A DNA stretch of 64,000 nt from Xylocopa sonorina. Its lineage: Eukaryota; Arthropoda; Insecta; Hymenoptera; Apidae. Below the pieces are notes generated by a model. It made no database searches. It was not told the origin of the DNA and saw only the letters and a list, made by a program, of their open reading frames with translations. Where the stretch lies: NCBI RefSeq assembly GCF_050948175.1, contig NC_135199.1, positions 8,622,501 through 8,686,500 of the forward strand, given 5' to 3'. Positions within the stretch are counted from its first letter, which is position 1. The number at the start of each line of letters is the position of its first letter. Made by a program: the position numbers and the translations under genes. Shown one piece after another: positions 1-11,715 of the stretch.

Positions 1-376
1 AGGTATATCACTTGCACCCCATTGCATCCAACCCTGTTTCTTCGAGTCAATGATCCAAAACTATATCCCAAAGATCAGGTGAATGTTCAGACTTGTGTAG
101 CACGATTCCTTCCTCCACGAAGACAACGAATCGTTTCGATCACCGATGCACGCCAGGTTCGAGATATTTAGTATCAGTACAGGGCAACGTCCCAGTCAGC
201 ATTACCCAATAATCGAAATACAAGAACCGTTCGAAAGTGTTGAATCAAATTGTTCTACATTCGCAGAAAGATGGCAATGCCAAGTGGAACGTAACAGTGA
301 TCAGACAGATACTAGAAATCAAACTTATCCTTCCTTTCAATTAGTATACATTTCTACAAATAAAAACGGTCTTTCA
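1..376. other. 3' flank of the secreted-protein gene, no gene seen
   Basis: This stretch follows the stop codon of the minus-strand gene at 377-4288, so its right part is probably that gene's 3' untranslated region. I see no minus-strand AATAAA or ATTAAA hexamer, so the transcript end cannot be placed and may lie beyond the window edge. The 80-codon plus-strand open frame at 146-388 has no recognisable features and is probably chance. Confidence 0.5.
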
Positions 377-3300
377 TCAAACGGTTGAATTGGCAGGCCC
401 TCGAAGATGCGTAGTAGCACCTTCTGAGTTCACGTCGCTGGATTCCCGACCCTCCGGCCCGCCCTCGTCTTCTGTTGGAAACTCGTAAATCGGTTTGAAC
501 CCGCCGAACAGTTGCGGCTTGAAATTTTCCGGGTCAAATTCAGTTTTTTCCGTCTGAGATTCCTCCGCGTCCGAAGTGATCTCGGAAGAATTGTCGTCCG
601 ATTTCCTGCTGATGGTCGGTTCGACCACGACGACGCTCCAACCGTTTTTAGAGGGTGCTTCCGCGCTGACGCTTGCCACAAACGGCGCCATGAAGTTTTG
701 CGGCGACGGAGCAGAACTGGAGGAACTGGACGGTTGCTGGGAAGGCAGCAAGACGGGTTTCTCATCGCTCTTCTCAGATTTTATCATGTCTTCGTCTCTC
801 ACATCTATGTCCAAACGATGCGACGCTTGTGCCGTTGGCGTGTAAATGTAAGCGATCGGCGTGGAAGATGGCAAGACTGGCAAACGGTGGAGAGTAGCCG
901 AGATAGCCTCGTTCTTCTTCGCTACGAATGGTACGAAATCTTGTAGATATGGTATAACGTTCGTGTTGGAATCTTTGTCATTTTTTTCTTCGTTGTTTTC
1001 TTTTATAGAGTCCTCCTCTTGCCATTGATCACTGGGCACCAGTAACGGTGTTTCTTTCATTCCATTGGCAAGAATAGAGGGATCAGGACGTTCTAGAGGA
1101 TACGGGAAATCTGAGATGACTGGTCGCCCATTAAATATATTATGGACAGAAGGATTTGGCACTTCGTCCATGTCTTGGTCGTCACGGTCTTGTAGCAATG
1201 TTTCAGGGGGAAGGGGTCGATGTGGACCTCTGGTCCCGACTACCACGCTTTCATCTTTCTCCCTAGAGTCGTCAGGATGTATATTCACGGCAGTGTTCAC
1301 AGGGTAGACAACGTAAACCGGCGGCTCGGCCATCGGTTCACGATTGTCAAATTTCCTCCTGTCCGCGTCCTGATCAGTCACGATCTCGTCCGACTCCTCG
1401 TTCGTATTTGTGCTCGTCGACGATGGATTTGGTTCCGTGATGTCTTTCTCTAATTCTCCGTGCTGTTGAATCATTTGAAGGGTGGCCACGTGCGGCGAAT
1501 CAGCCGTTCTGCGTTTTGGAAACGCGGGCGGCCTTGGCGGTACTTGGGACGGCTCTTCCGAGAAGCGTTCTGATCTCTCCTCCTCTTCCAACTGCAGTTT
1601 CTGGCTGGACAATCGTTGCGCCAATTTAACATCGTCCTCGCCTCTGGACGTCGCTGGTATCGTTGGGAGACGAACCCTCTTTACCATCGTGTATTCCATG
1701 TCTCGAGGAGGCATCACATTCTCGCTCTTCGTGGAGGCTGCACCAGCGATCCTGAGCGCGTGAATTGGCGGTGGAGGAGGTTTCAGCCTCTGTAGATAGG
1801 ACGGAGCTGGTGGCAGAGGTCTTCTCGTTGGTGGATGTGACTGAATAGGTTGTCTTACTCTAGGAGGATAAGCTTGACCAGCTGGAATCGTTCCAATAGG
1901 CTCCGAGCCACGGTGTCCATGAGACGTTTTAGCATTCGGTCGAAATTGCGGTAAAATATTTGGTAAACTAGACCCGGAGGTATAAGGACGTCTTCTTATA
2001 CCCATGGGATCTGAAGGAGCAGGCGGAGGAAGAGGGGGAGACGGCGGCAACTTTCCACGGGGTGGCAGCGACATCGGTCTTTGAGGTCTAGGATGATCTG
2101 GTCTCGACGTACCTCCGTGATGATAATGATAATAGAATTGCGGGGGTGATTTTGGTCGCTCGGCTGGTGGGGTCAAATTTACCGAAGGCTGCGGGAGATG
2201 TTCCTCGTTTTGAATTGCCGAATCTACTCTAACAGGTTTCATCGTCGTGGATGAGGGCGTTATTTCGTGTACAGTGCCGTCAGCTTCGTTTATAACAACA
2301 ATATGCTCCTCGATTGGTTGCTTAGGCTCGTCCTTTGGAAACACGACGTAGTTGACATCCTTGTCTTCGTTTTTGTCCTCCGGTTGTTTCAAGAGCACCG
2401 TGCCCTGCACGAACGAGTTCTGCGTTCTGGCAGGCTCTATCTCGTTGGCCAGTTTCTGAGCGGCTGTAGGATTGGGCTGCCTCCATGTTTGAGCACTGTA
2501 AGTAGGATTGTTCTCCGATATGGATACGGAAGATAAGCCAACAGTCCCATGACGGTCCGATTGTGGATCGTAATTGCTCTTATCAGGCGAGGTATTGTAT
2601 AACGGTCGAAAAGATGGGTCGATTCCAGTGGAGCCGCCGTAAGGATTCTCTCCGATCGCAGTGCCCAATGAATAGTACCCACCGTCAACATTTTGTCTAT
2701 TTCCAAGAACAAAAGACACCGTATCTTGGTCCGGTGGTATCACTATGTTACTAGTGCTCTCCACCAAAATCCCGCCGCCTAATCCACTTGGCCTTTGATT
2801 GACGATTCCATTTGGCCGATACCCCTGACTCATAATAACATTATCCGCAATTCCGTGTCTACGATTATTGTTCTCAAACGTTATCGGCATTCTAGGATCG
2901 TTGTCTAAGGGCATAGATGTTACTGGACGTGGTGGAAGCGCGTGGAACGGCAACGAGCTACTCTGAAAAATGCTTTCTTGCGGCACCGGGGAGGAATGCA
3001 TTGTAGATAACACTGGAACCGATGCGTTCGTTGTAGTTGTAACAACCGTGGTAGTTTCTAAAGCCTCAGTGGTCGTGGTTACACTAGGAACGGTCGATGT
3101 TGTAGTGGGCGAGGTACTAGTTTTGACGATCTTATTGGTCGACTCTTTCATTGAAACGTAATCGTCTCCTTCGCCGATTTCATAATACTCGAAGCTATCG
3201 ATGTACTCCTCGTGCTTCGCAGGAGGTCTCATCTGAATATCCTGATCGTTCTGCACTACGTTATTCGGCCCCTGATGACCGTTACTATACATGGAAGCCT

Positions 3301-4288
3301 GAAGCTTCTCTATCGGAAGAATATCATCGTAATCGTCCAGGTGGTCAGCGAATCGTTTTGGCGTGGAGATCGGAGGCTTCCAAGTAGTCACGATGGGTGC
3401 TTTCGTCGAAGTGGACGCAGTGGTAGGCGGTGGAGGAGTCGTCGTAGTCGTCGTAGTAGTAGTTGTAGTCGTCGTCGATGTTGTCGTGGGTCTAGGTGTC
3501 GTGGTAGTGGTACTAGTGGTTGACGTTGTTGGCTTAGGGGTAGTCATGGTCGTCGTGGTAGTTGTTGACGTTGTCTTAGGCATGTACGGTTTCCTGGTAG
3601 GGTAATACATTACCTTTTCTCCGTGGTAAGGTTTGTGGTTATAAGTACTATAGCTGTTCGAGCCGCTCTGAACCTTCGTATTCGCATAGGAACTTGATAT
3701 TAATGGGTACTTGTCTTTGCCGTACTTGTCAGAGGAATACTGGACCGGGAGATTGAGAAAATCGTGGAAGTTGGGCGAGTACGGATTAATCTCGTTGGGA
3801 CTGACATCCTCGGTCTCTTTATTATTCTCCAATCTCTTCTTTGCTAGGTAGGCATCGTTTTCCTTTGGTAAATCCTTGGTATTGCTCTGATCATTCTCGT
3901 TTGCGTGCTCTTGGTAACGACTGCTGAAGTTGAGGGCCTTGACGGGCGGCGCCTTCTCGAAGTCGATCTTCCCAGTGATCGGATCCTTCTCGAGGGAGAA
4001 CGGTCTTCCACCGTTAAACGCGAAAGGATAGGGAACGTGGTAACGCGGTGACGCTCCTTCGTCCGATGCCGAGAAGCCAACAGTGCTTTCCTCTGCATCG
4101 AGGTCAAGGTCGTCCAGCTGCGCAGTCCTTGCCAAACTCGGAGAAGATTCCATCTCGTCCAGCAAAGACTTCGGCGGGCCGTTGTCCATGTGGCCACCCA
4201 TTAAGTACTCGGACGTAGCGCTCGCCACGCAATTCAGGACGAGCATCACCACGTACAGGCTGAACCGTATCGTTGTCGACTTCATCAT
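377..4288 (-). CDS. Large secreted Thr/Pro-rich mucin-like protein, 1303 aa, function unknown
   Basis: I do not recognise this gene. One uninterrupted frame of 1303 codons runs from the paired start MMKSTTIRF to a stop after NSTV. The open frame extends 15 codons further upstream, but a splice-acceptor-like CTTTCAG lies directly before the MM pair, so I chose the MM start. Residues 1-24 look like a signal peptide: a basic start, the hydrophobic core LYVVMLVLNCV, then ASA. Residues 239-302 are almost pure Thr with a few Pro and Ser, typical of O-glycosylated mucin domains. Residues of roughly 700-850 are rich in Pro, Arg and His, with runs such as PPSPPLPPPAP. The rest is acidic and low in complexity, with few Cys and scattered N-glycosylation sites; no transmembrane segment follows the signal. 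It is most likely an extracellular matrix, cuticle or mucin-like protein. Unlike the neighbouring gene cluster, it is CpG-rich. Confidence 0.85.
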   Translation of the reverse strand: MMKSTTIRFSLYVVMLVLNCVASATSEYLMGGHMDNGPPKSLLDEMESSPSLARTAQLDDLDLDAEESTVGFSASDEGASPRYHVPYPFAFNGGRPFSLEKDPITGKIDFEKAPPVKALNFSSRYQEHANENDQSNTKDLPKENDAYLAKKRLENNKETEDVSPNEINPYSPNFHDFLNLPVQYSSDKYGKDKYPLISSSYANTKVQSGSNSYSTYNHKPYHGEKVMYYPTRKPYMPKTTSTTTTTTMTTPKPTTSTTSTTTTTPRPTTTSTTTTTTTTTTTTTPPPPTTASTSTKAPIVTTWKPPISTPKRFADHLDDYDDILPIEKLQASMYSNGHQGPNNVVQNDQDIQMRPPAKHEEYIDSFEYYEIGEGDDYVSMKESTNKIVKTSTSPTTTSTVPSVTTTTEALETTTVVTTTTNASVPVLSTMHSSPVPQESIFQSSSLPFHALPPRPVTSMPLDNDPRMPITFENNNRRHGIADNVIMSQGYRPNGIVNQRPSGLGGGILVESTSNIVIPPDQDTVSFVLGNRQNVDGGYYSLGTAIGENPYGGSTGIDPSFRPLYNTSPDKSNYDPQSDRHGTVGLSSVSISENNPTYSAQTWRQPNPTAAQKLANEIEPARTQNSFVQGTVLLKQPEDKNEDKDVNYVVFPKDEPKQPIEEHIVVINEADGTVHEITPSSTTMKPVRVDSAIQNEEHLPQPSVNLTPPAERPKSPPQFYYHYHHGGTSRPDHPRPQRPMSLPPRGKLPPSPPLPPPAPSDPMGIRRRPYTSGSSLPNILPQFRPNAKTSHGHRGSEPIGTIPAGQAYPPRVRQPIQSHPPTRRPLPPAPSYLQRLKPPPPPIHALRIAGAASTKSENVMPPRDMEYTMVKRVRLPTIPATSRGEDDVKLAQRLSSQKLQLEEEERSERFSEEPSQVPPRPPAFPKRRTADSPHVATLQMIQQHGELEKDITEPNPSSTSTNTNEESDEIVTDQDADRRKFDNREPMAEPPVYVVYPVNTAVNIHPDDSREKDESVVVGTRGPHRPLPPETLLQDRDDQDMDEVPNPSVHNIFNGRPVISDFPYPLERPDPSILANGMKETPLLVPSDQWQEEDSIKENNEEKNDKDSNTNVIPYLQDFVPFVAKKNEAISATLHRLPVLPSSTPIAYIYTPTAQASHRLDIDVRDEDMIKSEKSDEKPVLLPSQQPSSSSSSAPSPQNFMAPFVASVSAEAPSKNGWSVVVVEPTISRKSDDNSSEITSDAEESQTEKTEFDPENFKPQLFGGFKPIYEFPTEDEGGPEGRESSDVNSEGATTHLRGPANSTV
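3383..3574 (-). repeat. ACN trinucleotide tract coding poly-Thr
   Basis: Within the secreted-protein gene, about 64 codons are nearly all Thr codons (ACN), with some Pro, Ser and Lys. On the plus strand it reads as runs of GTC, GTA and GTG triplets. Mixed synonymous codons suggest selection for a Thr-rich domain as well as triplet slippage. Copy number probably varies between individuals. Confidence 0.9.
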
Positions 4289-4290
4289 AC

Positions 4291-7200
4291 CTGAAAGCAT
4301 TTCACTGTCAAAAATAGAACACAACAGTTCCATTACCCACGCATATTTTAATTACACAGTATGCGCGACAGAGAAAAGGTAACGAGAGCATTAATTAAAT
4401 TTGCATATTTCGCGGAATAAATATTTAAACAGCTTAAACGATTACTATACAATACGTAAACGTTGTACAAACGTTATATAATCTTTAAAAGTTTGTTTAA
4501 TTTTATCGACCTGAAGTCACTTGAATTATTCATAGCGATTGCTGTTTTTCTGCGCTACCAGTGTGTCGATTAGCCGAGCAAAAACCCGGAAAAAGTGTCC
4601 CGTCCTTTCTGTCCCACATTTAACATATCTGGATACGACTGTGGAGCGTGCCATGCGGGATACACGTACCATTCGTGGTACGCCCACCGGATTTGTTGCG
4701 TTATACCATCGGCGGTGTTACTGTAAACGCGTCAGCGCGCCTGCATCATCGGTTTCGAATAAGAGCAACGCGAATAAATGAAAATTAACTTATTAACCAC
4801 CTGGATGTTTGTACAATTACGCTGTTCCACGTGAAAGTATCATTCTACATTTTCTACTATTCATATAGCGCTACTCAACTTCTTTTTCTCAATTTTTTGT
4901 TCAGTCACACTACTTTGATATGTGTAAATTATAATCGGTTTAGGTAGGTTCGTTGCAATTCAAGTTCAAAAGGAAATTACACGATACATAACCGGAAGTC
5001 TCGAGCGGCAATTCCAGGAGTGACTCTTTCGTATTCGTTTTAGGAACGTTTAAATAAAAGCGTCCGGCGATTAACGTGGAAAATACAAGGTCTCGTGTTG
5101 GCGGAACGAGAAAAATCAAAAGCGCCCGTTCTCGGCGATGCGTTCAGCTGTTGATTGCAATTAACAGATCTACTGGCCGTGGAGAAGATCGTCAACACAA
5201 TGGAACGTTGAACAGAAACAGGCTGTTGCTGTCTTTCATCAGGCGGAATCGCGTTCCAACGCGTAACGGGTTTCCTCGTTCTCTCCCTCTTTTCATTCCT
5301 CGTTTTGTCCATCATACTCTTCCCATAGCATTCCAACAGCTTTTATCGAGGTTGTGCCACAATCTCGATCGCTGTATTTGGCATTAGCATTTCGTTACTC
5401 GCACTTTCAAGCGAGCTTTCGTTGCCACGGATGAAACGGGACCAACCGGAGACTTCCGCTGTGTCATCGGAAACGTTGCTGAGGGAAATTTGTGTATTCC
5501 GTTGCCAATGGTGGAAAACACTTCATAGTTTTTGGTTCTTCGACTTGCCTTTATACTTTTCCTTTTGTACTACTATTTTGGTCGATGTTCTTTCAATTAA
5601 ATCTTGCAGTTTCTTTTCTTCAATTAACTATCAAACCTGGTAGCAAAATATTAAGTTAGATCAAAAGAGTGGTCTCGGTGAATAAAATATATAGAGTTCA
5701 GCAAATTTCTTCTTATCAAATTTACAAGTTGTTCATTTTTATTGTAACTTCCAGGCATCCCGTCGATAATCCCCTCAGACAAAACCCTTTCACTTCCTTC
5801 TCAATAAAATCAATGAGCATCCTAAGTACATCTATCGTCAAGCAACTCGAGTAACGTCACGAAGATCTAATTATAGAGAAAAACATTAGCAAACCAGAGC
5901 AGGAAGAGTCAGAAGCAAATGAGCTATCATGTTTATTAATGTGTGGGTGGACAGGAGCAGAGAACTCGGAACAGATTCAATGACCTAAAGGCGAGCCTCT
6001 CTCTTCATCTTTTATTCGGTCACTTCCAAAACCACTCTCCAAGGCCTCCCGATGGCCACGACATTCGTCTCCGATATTGTTTGGTGACCGTGACCGCTTC
6101 CTAACTCGGTGACTGGTACACGAAACAGAAACGCGTGTACCGTCCGTCGTGGTGTCCCACTTCGGCCGACTCGATTTCGGGGTTTCATCCACGAGAAGCT
6201 GTAACCATGAATCATCCGCTTTTCCGTGACCAACGCCACGGAAAGAAACCGTAATAATATTCATCGCTGGAATTCCAGCTCGACCTCCTTCTCTTTTACC
6301 GCGCTCCCGTCAATGGTACACCATTATGAACTCGTTGAATGTGATTATTTTCAGACCGCTGTAGAGTCCTCGACTTCTAGTCTTACCGAATTTTTCATCT
6401 ATATTACCTATTTCCGTCTAGCGAATTTCTCATCCTCCCTGTCTTCGGTTTTAAAGATCACGGAGAGTTTTCCATAGGAAATTCCTCTTCGATTTCTACT
6501 TTATCTGTAACATCTCGTTTAACACGTAGTCTTTGAGTATTCAGGATTTCCTCTATTACTCTTGGCCTTTTCCTTTTCTTCTTTCTTTAATCTGTTATTT
6601 CTTCCCCTATCAATGGTTCCTCGGTTAATCGTTGAGATTATACGTAGAAAGAAAGATGATATTAAAAACGTAGAAACGTTGAATGACGAGCGTTTCCTCA
6701 GTATTTTAATTGAACCGTTCGCAAGCATAAATTAGAGCAGGAAACCGGTTCGAAGCTTGATTTTCAACGCGTTACGACGCTTATGCTTCTCTTTGGAACG
6801 GTTTGAGACTTTTAATACAGCGCAAAGTTGGCCTAACTATAACGGTACCATGATTGCAGAGTATATATTCTAATTGCCTACGTGTGATCCGCAATAAACT
6901 ATTGTATCTCTGCGCACTCTCGGCTAATTAATTGCATTATCCTTATTGACAATGCATGGGAGAACTTGCAGTTTCGTTAAGTACTATTGAGAGTTATTGA
7001 CAGAATATTAATATTTAACGTACAATAGGCAACGATGTATTATTATAATCTTCAATGCTTATTCGATACTTTGATCGTATAATTCTTTGATATAATTGGC
7101 ATAGCTTTCCAACGTTTTACTACACTCGTGAAAGTAAATAAATATTAATAACAACAGACAGAGAAAATACATCAAATTGCAGGAATGCATTAAATATCAC

Positions 7201-7613
7201 TCCTAAAAGCAATTGATTTTCTCAACCTTTCTTTAATGAATTAGTTTGCGAAAACGTTACACTAAACAGTACTATTTAATATTACTCCATTTAAGAGAAA
7301 AAAATTATTCTTTTAAGTATAAAATATTTCTAACAATTACTGAAAAGAGAAAAGAAAATAGATCATAACTCTTCAGTCGAGTTTAAATGTAGCTATGAAC
7401 ATAGATGCTTCCATCAATGCAAATTACAAATAATTTTCCTGCTTATCAAAACGGAAAAGAGTACATCAAATGTTCACTTCATTCTCCAATTCAAAACTGG
7501 AGCACAAAGATACTTGTCACGTAGAGCAAATCCATACCTGGATTCAAATGAATGACGAACGTGGATGTTCTCCAGTGGTCGAGGAACGACCTTTAGTATT
7601 CGCAGGCACTCAC
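4291..7613 (-). other. Probable 5' intron of the secreted-protein gene; no coding sequence seen
   Basis: On the minus strand a TGCTTTCAG acceptor ends at 4291, two bases before the chosen ATG. A GTGAGT donor lies at 7613-7608. Together they would define a 3.3-kb intron separating an untranslated first exon from the coding exon. The interval is mostly AT-rich, and its open frames are short and lack recognisable domains. The exon pairing is inferred; transcript reads would settle it. Confidence 0.35.
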
Positions 7614-7793
7614 AGCTCCATGCGCGTGAACTCTGATTACCTCCGAGTTCGTCACTCTCGGTTTTCTTTTTTTTTGTTATCTCTCGCGTGGAAAGCAATC
7701 AGGGAACGCGGACACGGCGCAGGTGAATTGAACGTGCGACGAGAGAGTCCGCACGGAAGCTTGCAGCCCTGACAGAGGGTCACACGACGACTG
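7614..7793 (-). other. Candidate untranslated first exon and start site of the secreted-protein gene
   Basis: On the minus strand a TCAGT arthropod initiator motif (7794-7790) is followed by about 180 bases of GC-richer sequence that end at a consensus GTGAGT donor (7613-7608). The block stands out from AT-rich surroundings and has no long open frame. The next suitable acceptor for a same-strand gene is the one at the 1303-aa coding exon. It is a reasonable but unproven 5' untranslated exon; it could belong to an unannotated transcript. Confidence 0.3.
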
Positions 7794-7794
7794 A

Positions 7795-9127
7795 GGCGCA
7801 CCGACGACCAGGTGGTAGAAGGAAGACAGTGGTGGACGGAGCACGAAGAGGTGGAAAACCGGCAGACCCTGGACGAAACTGCGTGCAGAAACAAGACGAA
7901 AGTCCAGAGGCAGGAAACGGAAGGTTCTCCCTGTTCCAATGAAAGTATCACAAATCATTGAATTCCGATGGCTCTGATTTTCTGAACTTTCTTCCATTAC
8001 ACTGTAAACATTAGTGGAATACGCAAATATTACAAAAAATTCCTTTTTCAAATACTGATAAAAATGATAATTAACGTTTACAAAAGGATACGTTTTTAAA
8101 TTACTTATTCCTAATCCATAAATATCAGTTTTGTAAATTTCTTCATTTGTCTAATTTTAACGATTTCCATAATTATAAACAGTTTATCTCTCCTTCGTTT
8201 GAATTCGTTTCATATGAAAGAAAATCATCTCTTTACCTTCCGAAGAAAATGAATGACATTATTTATTTCGTCGCATCGTGATAAAAGCTTATTGATGGCC
8301 AAAGACCCTCGAATCTCGGACAACTATTCCAATTCCATTTTTCGTCAAAACATGCGGCACGCTCGAGGGAACAGGGACAAACTTTCTAACGTTTTCTTCA
8401 CCGCGTATCGATTGTGGAAAGATTCCTCGGTACGTGGTAGCTGTCGATAGAATGAGGAAGGAAGAGGACGAGCGAGAGATGCTCCAGTCGTGTTCCACGA
8501 GCATCAGGTGGTGGAGGTAAGAAAGAGAAGGAGTAGTTGAATCTGACTAATGGACGGCACAGAGTCGACGGAACGGTACGTGGAACAGTTAGCCGACGAC
8601 CCACATTGCGGGGAGTCGCTCAGGGCCGGCCAACGTGCCAGTTTCTTCGACCTTACCCTCCGTTAACGCACACTAGATGCTCCAGGATCGTGGTAAAATC
8701 GCTTAACCCCTTGCAGCCCAATTTTTTTTCAATTCGCTATTACTATTTATTAAAAAGATCAGATTGCTTGAGAAAGATTAGTCATTAATTTAAGTCCCGT
8801 CTTCTGTGTTCTCTTCCTTCAAAGTGACGACACATTATCCGAATATAATTATCTTTTTATATCTTTTTCTTCCTTCCTTTTTCGTTTCTTCTTTGATTTG
8901 GTTAACTTCCTTCAACACGATTTCCATGGTTAGAGGCTTCTTGCTTACATCCTTTCTTTAGATTCCAGCGATCCATTTTGAACGTTAGGATTGAAATTTG
9001 TATTTTTGTAATTACAAGATTTTGGAGAAGTATGTAGGAACTATAAGGTGGAAATTTTATTAATATAATGGTACTTGTGCTAAGCGTGTACGAATGCGGA
9101 GGAAATTCACAAATTATGAAAACAGTA
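7795..9127. other. Intergenic sequence; GC-richer patch near 8.4-8.65 kb
   Basis: I see no gene here. The stretch at about 8400-8650 is richer in GC and CpG than its flanks and contains a GTAAGA donor-like site on the plus strand near 8516. It could be a promoter or another untranslated exon, but nothing in the sequence decides this. Confidence 0.4.
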
Positions 9128-9133
9128 TTTATT
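9128..9133 (-). terminator. Polyadenylation signal AATAAA for POLR1E
   Basis: TTTATT on the plus strand, AATAAA on the minus strand, lies about 115 bases after the POLR1E stop codon. It is the first canonical hexamer downstream. Confidence 0.6.
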
Positions 9134-9248
9134 CGTTCAGACATATGTCTGGCTTCAATTTATATAAATGAATCTTTTATGTCACAAAAGACGTTTCATT
9201 TCCTAAATGTATTTTTAAAACGATGTTGTAACGAAATTTGTACCCGTC

Positions 9249-11148
9249 TTATAGTTTCTTTCTTCCTTTTTTTAGAACAGACATCGGTCCTGGCAATGGA
9301 ACTTTCAGCGTGACAACTTTTTTATCCCCCTTTTGGGGTACAGCACCGATTAATCTTGCGAGATCGGTCAACTTTTTCAGGCCGATACGATGAGTGAATA
9401 TAGTAGCGAACAACTCCAAATCCAATGTAAAATTGCAAATAACTAAAGCTAGAATCATACAATGAATGACTCCTTTGTCTTTAACACTGTTCGGTCTCAT
9501 CCTACAAAATCATAGAATAATTATTACAGAATTGTTCAACTATAGAATACACCGCAACAATATATGTCTCTCAAGGCCACATATATATCTAAAATACGTA
9601 TATGTGTTTACACGGAACACTAACACACCGGTTCTGGTCGTAAGAGCGTAAAAAGAGAAGGTGGCCTTGAGTGGCCTACACTGGTATCCTTTACTATAAG
9701 ACTTTTTTATAATGTACCACACACTACGCATGTACAACTTTAGTTTTTTGCTCATTTCGCTTAAACAGCTAAACTGTTGCGCGATTAACAATTGCAAGTC
9801 AGCTTTCAGTTTTATACTCTTTTCATACATACCGTCCATGATTACTTTGAACACTGTATGTATTTATTATGTGCAAGTTAACATCATCAGAAGCTGCACA
9901 AACTTCTATACCGCGTTTCTTGGCATCTTTGATCGGCATGTTTAACCATACTGAAACTGCATGAATATAAAGTAACAGTGCAACCTTTGTCACGTTATCT
10001 GGATCTGACTTTAAGTGCCTTAATGTTTGAGTAATGAACTTTGAATTCCTAAAAGAACATAAAAGTATAACTTATGTATTACAATTGCTTCTAGAAAATT
10101 CAGAAACATAATATTTTTTTAAAGCAAACGCACGTTTCTATACTAATGGAATTATCATTTAAAATTTCTGTAACTTTATTATATAAAGTTTCCAGTTTAT
10201 TTTCTGGAATAATATCGTATATATTATATACATCGCTTGGAGAGAGAGCATCTCTATTGCATCCTGGTAAAGTTGTATTCGTGATATATTCGCTATCTGG
10301 TACTTCTGTTGACAATTCCATCCTATCGATTTCAACATCTGTAACAAAAACAAATTTTAATTTTCATCTATTTTATCCACTGTTTTCAAGTACCAAGGTT
10401 AACCCTTGCACAATTTATCTATATTTGTGAAAGCAAAGTCTTACTAGATACAGTTTGTTCGAGTTCCTCCCTAACAGACTCTACATTTACTCTCAGCCTT
10501 TCAAATTGTTCCGTCCTCCTTTTCACTTTCTTCGAACCAAACTGTTTATTCAATGTAGCAACCTTATGTTCCTCGGGTCCTTTATTGTCTTCCAACGATG
10601 GTTTGTCTAAAACCGGTGCTACTTGCCACCGTTCCACCTGAACCAGCCTGACTTTTCCTGTTCTTCTGTTATGAAGCACAAGCATAGTACGCATCAGGTC
10701 TTGGCTAGTATCTGGTTTATAACCTCTATAAACAATCTGTCCGTTCGACAGAGCCAGCATAGTGTTTTGCTTCTTCTGGTCATAAAATAAACCGCACGAC
10801 ATCTTCTTTGCCTCCTCATCCTTGAGCTCTCCATTTTGGAAGTTAACTGTAAAGTAATCGTACACATTTATCAACAGAACGTGCTGTATGAAAGATACAA
10901 CTTGTCTAACCTATAAAATGTTTTATTCGCTCATACTTTAGTCGTTAATTTACGGAAAGTAACAATTGCGAGTGCATAAAGTATATATTCGCGCGACTCA
11001 TATCGAAAAGAATATTATTTGAAAATTGAACGCAGATTAAGTAACGAAGCAGTTTTTTAATGTACATATGTTCGATACCAATGATCGGCTGCACCTTGGA
11101 CGGTTCTACAATGACATCTTCGATAATCGCTTCGAACGGTCGTTTCAT
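9249..11148 (-). CDS. POLR1E: RNA polymerase I subunit RPA49 (POLR1E/PAF53), 381 aa, five exons
   Basis: RPA49 is a Pol I-specific subunit that, with its RPA34 partner, supports initiation and elongation of rRNA synthesis in the nucleolus. Exons on the minus strand are 11148-11079, 10846-10445, 10338-10134, 10048-9833 and 9501-9249. Phases join as 1, 1, 2, 2 and give 381 residues, close to the family size. The first junction creates IIVNFQNGEL, matching the family's N-terminal VQFSNGKL-type strand of the dimerisation domain. The second exon carries RTGKVRLVQVERW, typical of the same domain. Exon 3 has the PSDVYNIYDII segment, like the PEDVYKFEDLL linker region of the human protein. Exons 4-5 (LYIHAVSVWL, HIINTYSVQSN, MILALVICNFTLDLELF, ending VTLKVPLPG) fit the C-terminal tandem winged-helix region. 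The exon 3 donor (GTGCGT) is the weakest junction. The gene diverges from SGT1. Confidence 0.9.
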
Positions 11149-11715
11149 TTTTTATTGAGGTTACTGTTCACTTTTCCCTCATTCGAAACATTACGTTTGT
11201 TCATTCAAAAATTTGGAAACGCTCTTGAAAATATTTAAGCGCCACCGGAAATTGACTCGTTCACGTTCGCTCGATCTCGGAAGTTGGAACACTTCGGTTG
11301 CGTTTCTAACAGCGACTAAACTTACTTCGAAATACAACCAAACGCTTTGTTATACCATTTTTAGTTTAATTTTATTTATGCTTTTACCATTTGCACCAAG
11401 AAACTGATCGTACGCGTACCCACGAAAGAAACTTAATTTCTGTAAGGATTAAGGAACGAGGAATTTCATCGGTCAGAAAACATCAACATCACTTGTTACA
11501 CTCCTGGGCTGCATCAATCTGTATCTATCCGTATGAACTTTCGAGAAGTCAGATATACGCGATTTGTCTCAAATCTCCCAATGATTTATGCTCGATAATT
11601 ACAAAAGAGTCGATCTAATGGGTAACGAGAAAACTCCAACCGTAGTGAATAATAATGAAGTGAGAATCGCGGTTGAATAGAACGGAAGGGATACAAATAT
11701 ATTTACATCAGCATA
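11149..11715. promoter_or_regulatory. Shared divergent promoter region of POLR1E and SGT1
   Basis: 567 bases separate the two start codons, which point away from each other. No coding exon is evident; short open frames here lack family features. The region should hold both transcription start sites and both 5' untranslated regions. No clear TATA box is seen, as is usual for housekeeping genes. Confidence 0.7.

Noticed and set aside
512..946. 144-codon plus-strand open frame and several others opposite 377-4288
   Set aside because: They lie antisense to the long secreted-protein frame and mirror its codon bias; no domains or start context.
3212..3605. Ser/Arg- and Val-rich frames on the plus strand
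   Set aside because: They are readings of the poly-Thr codon tract in other frames.
7833..7845. TGGACGGAG matching the start of miR-184
   Set aside because: Only the first nine bases agree; the rest differs and no hairpin is evident.
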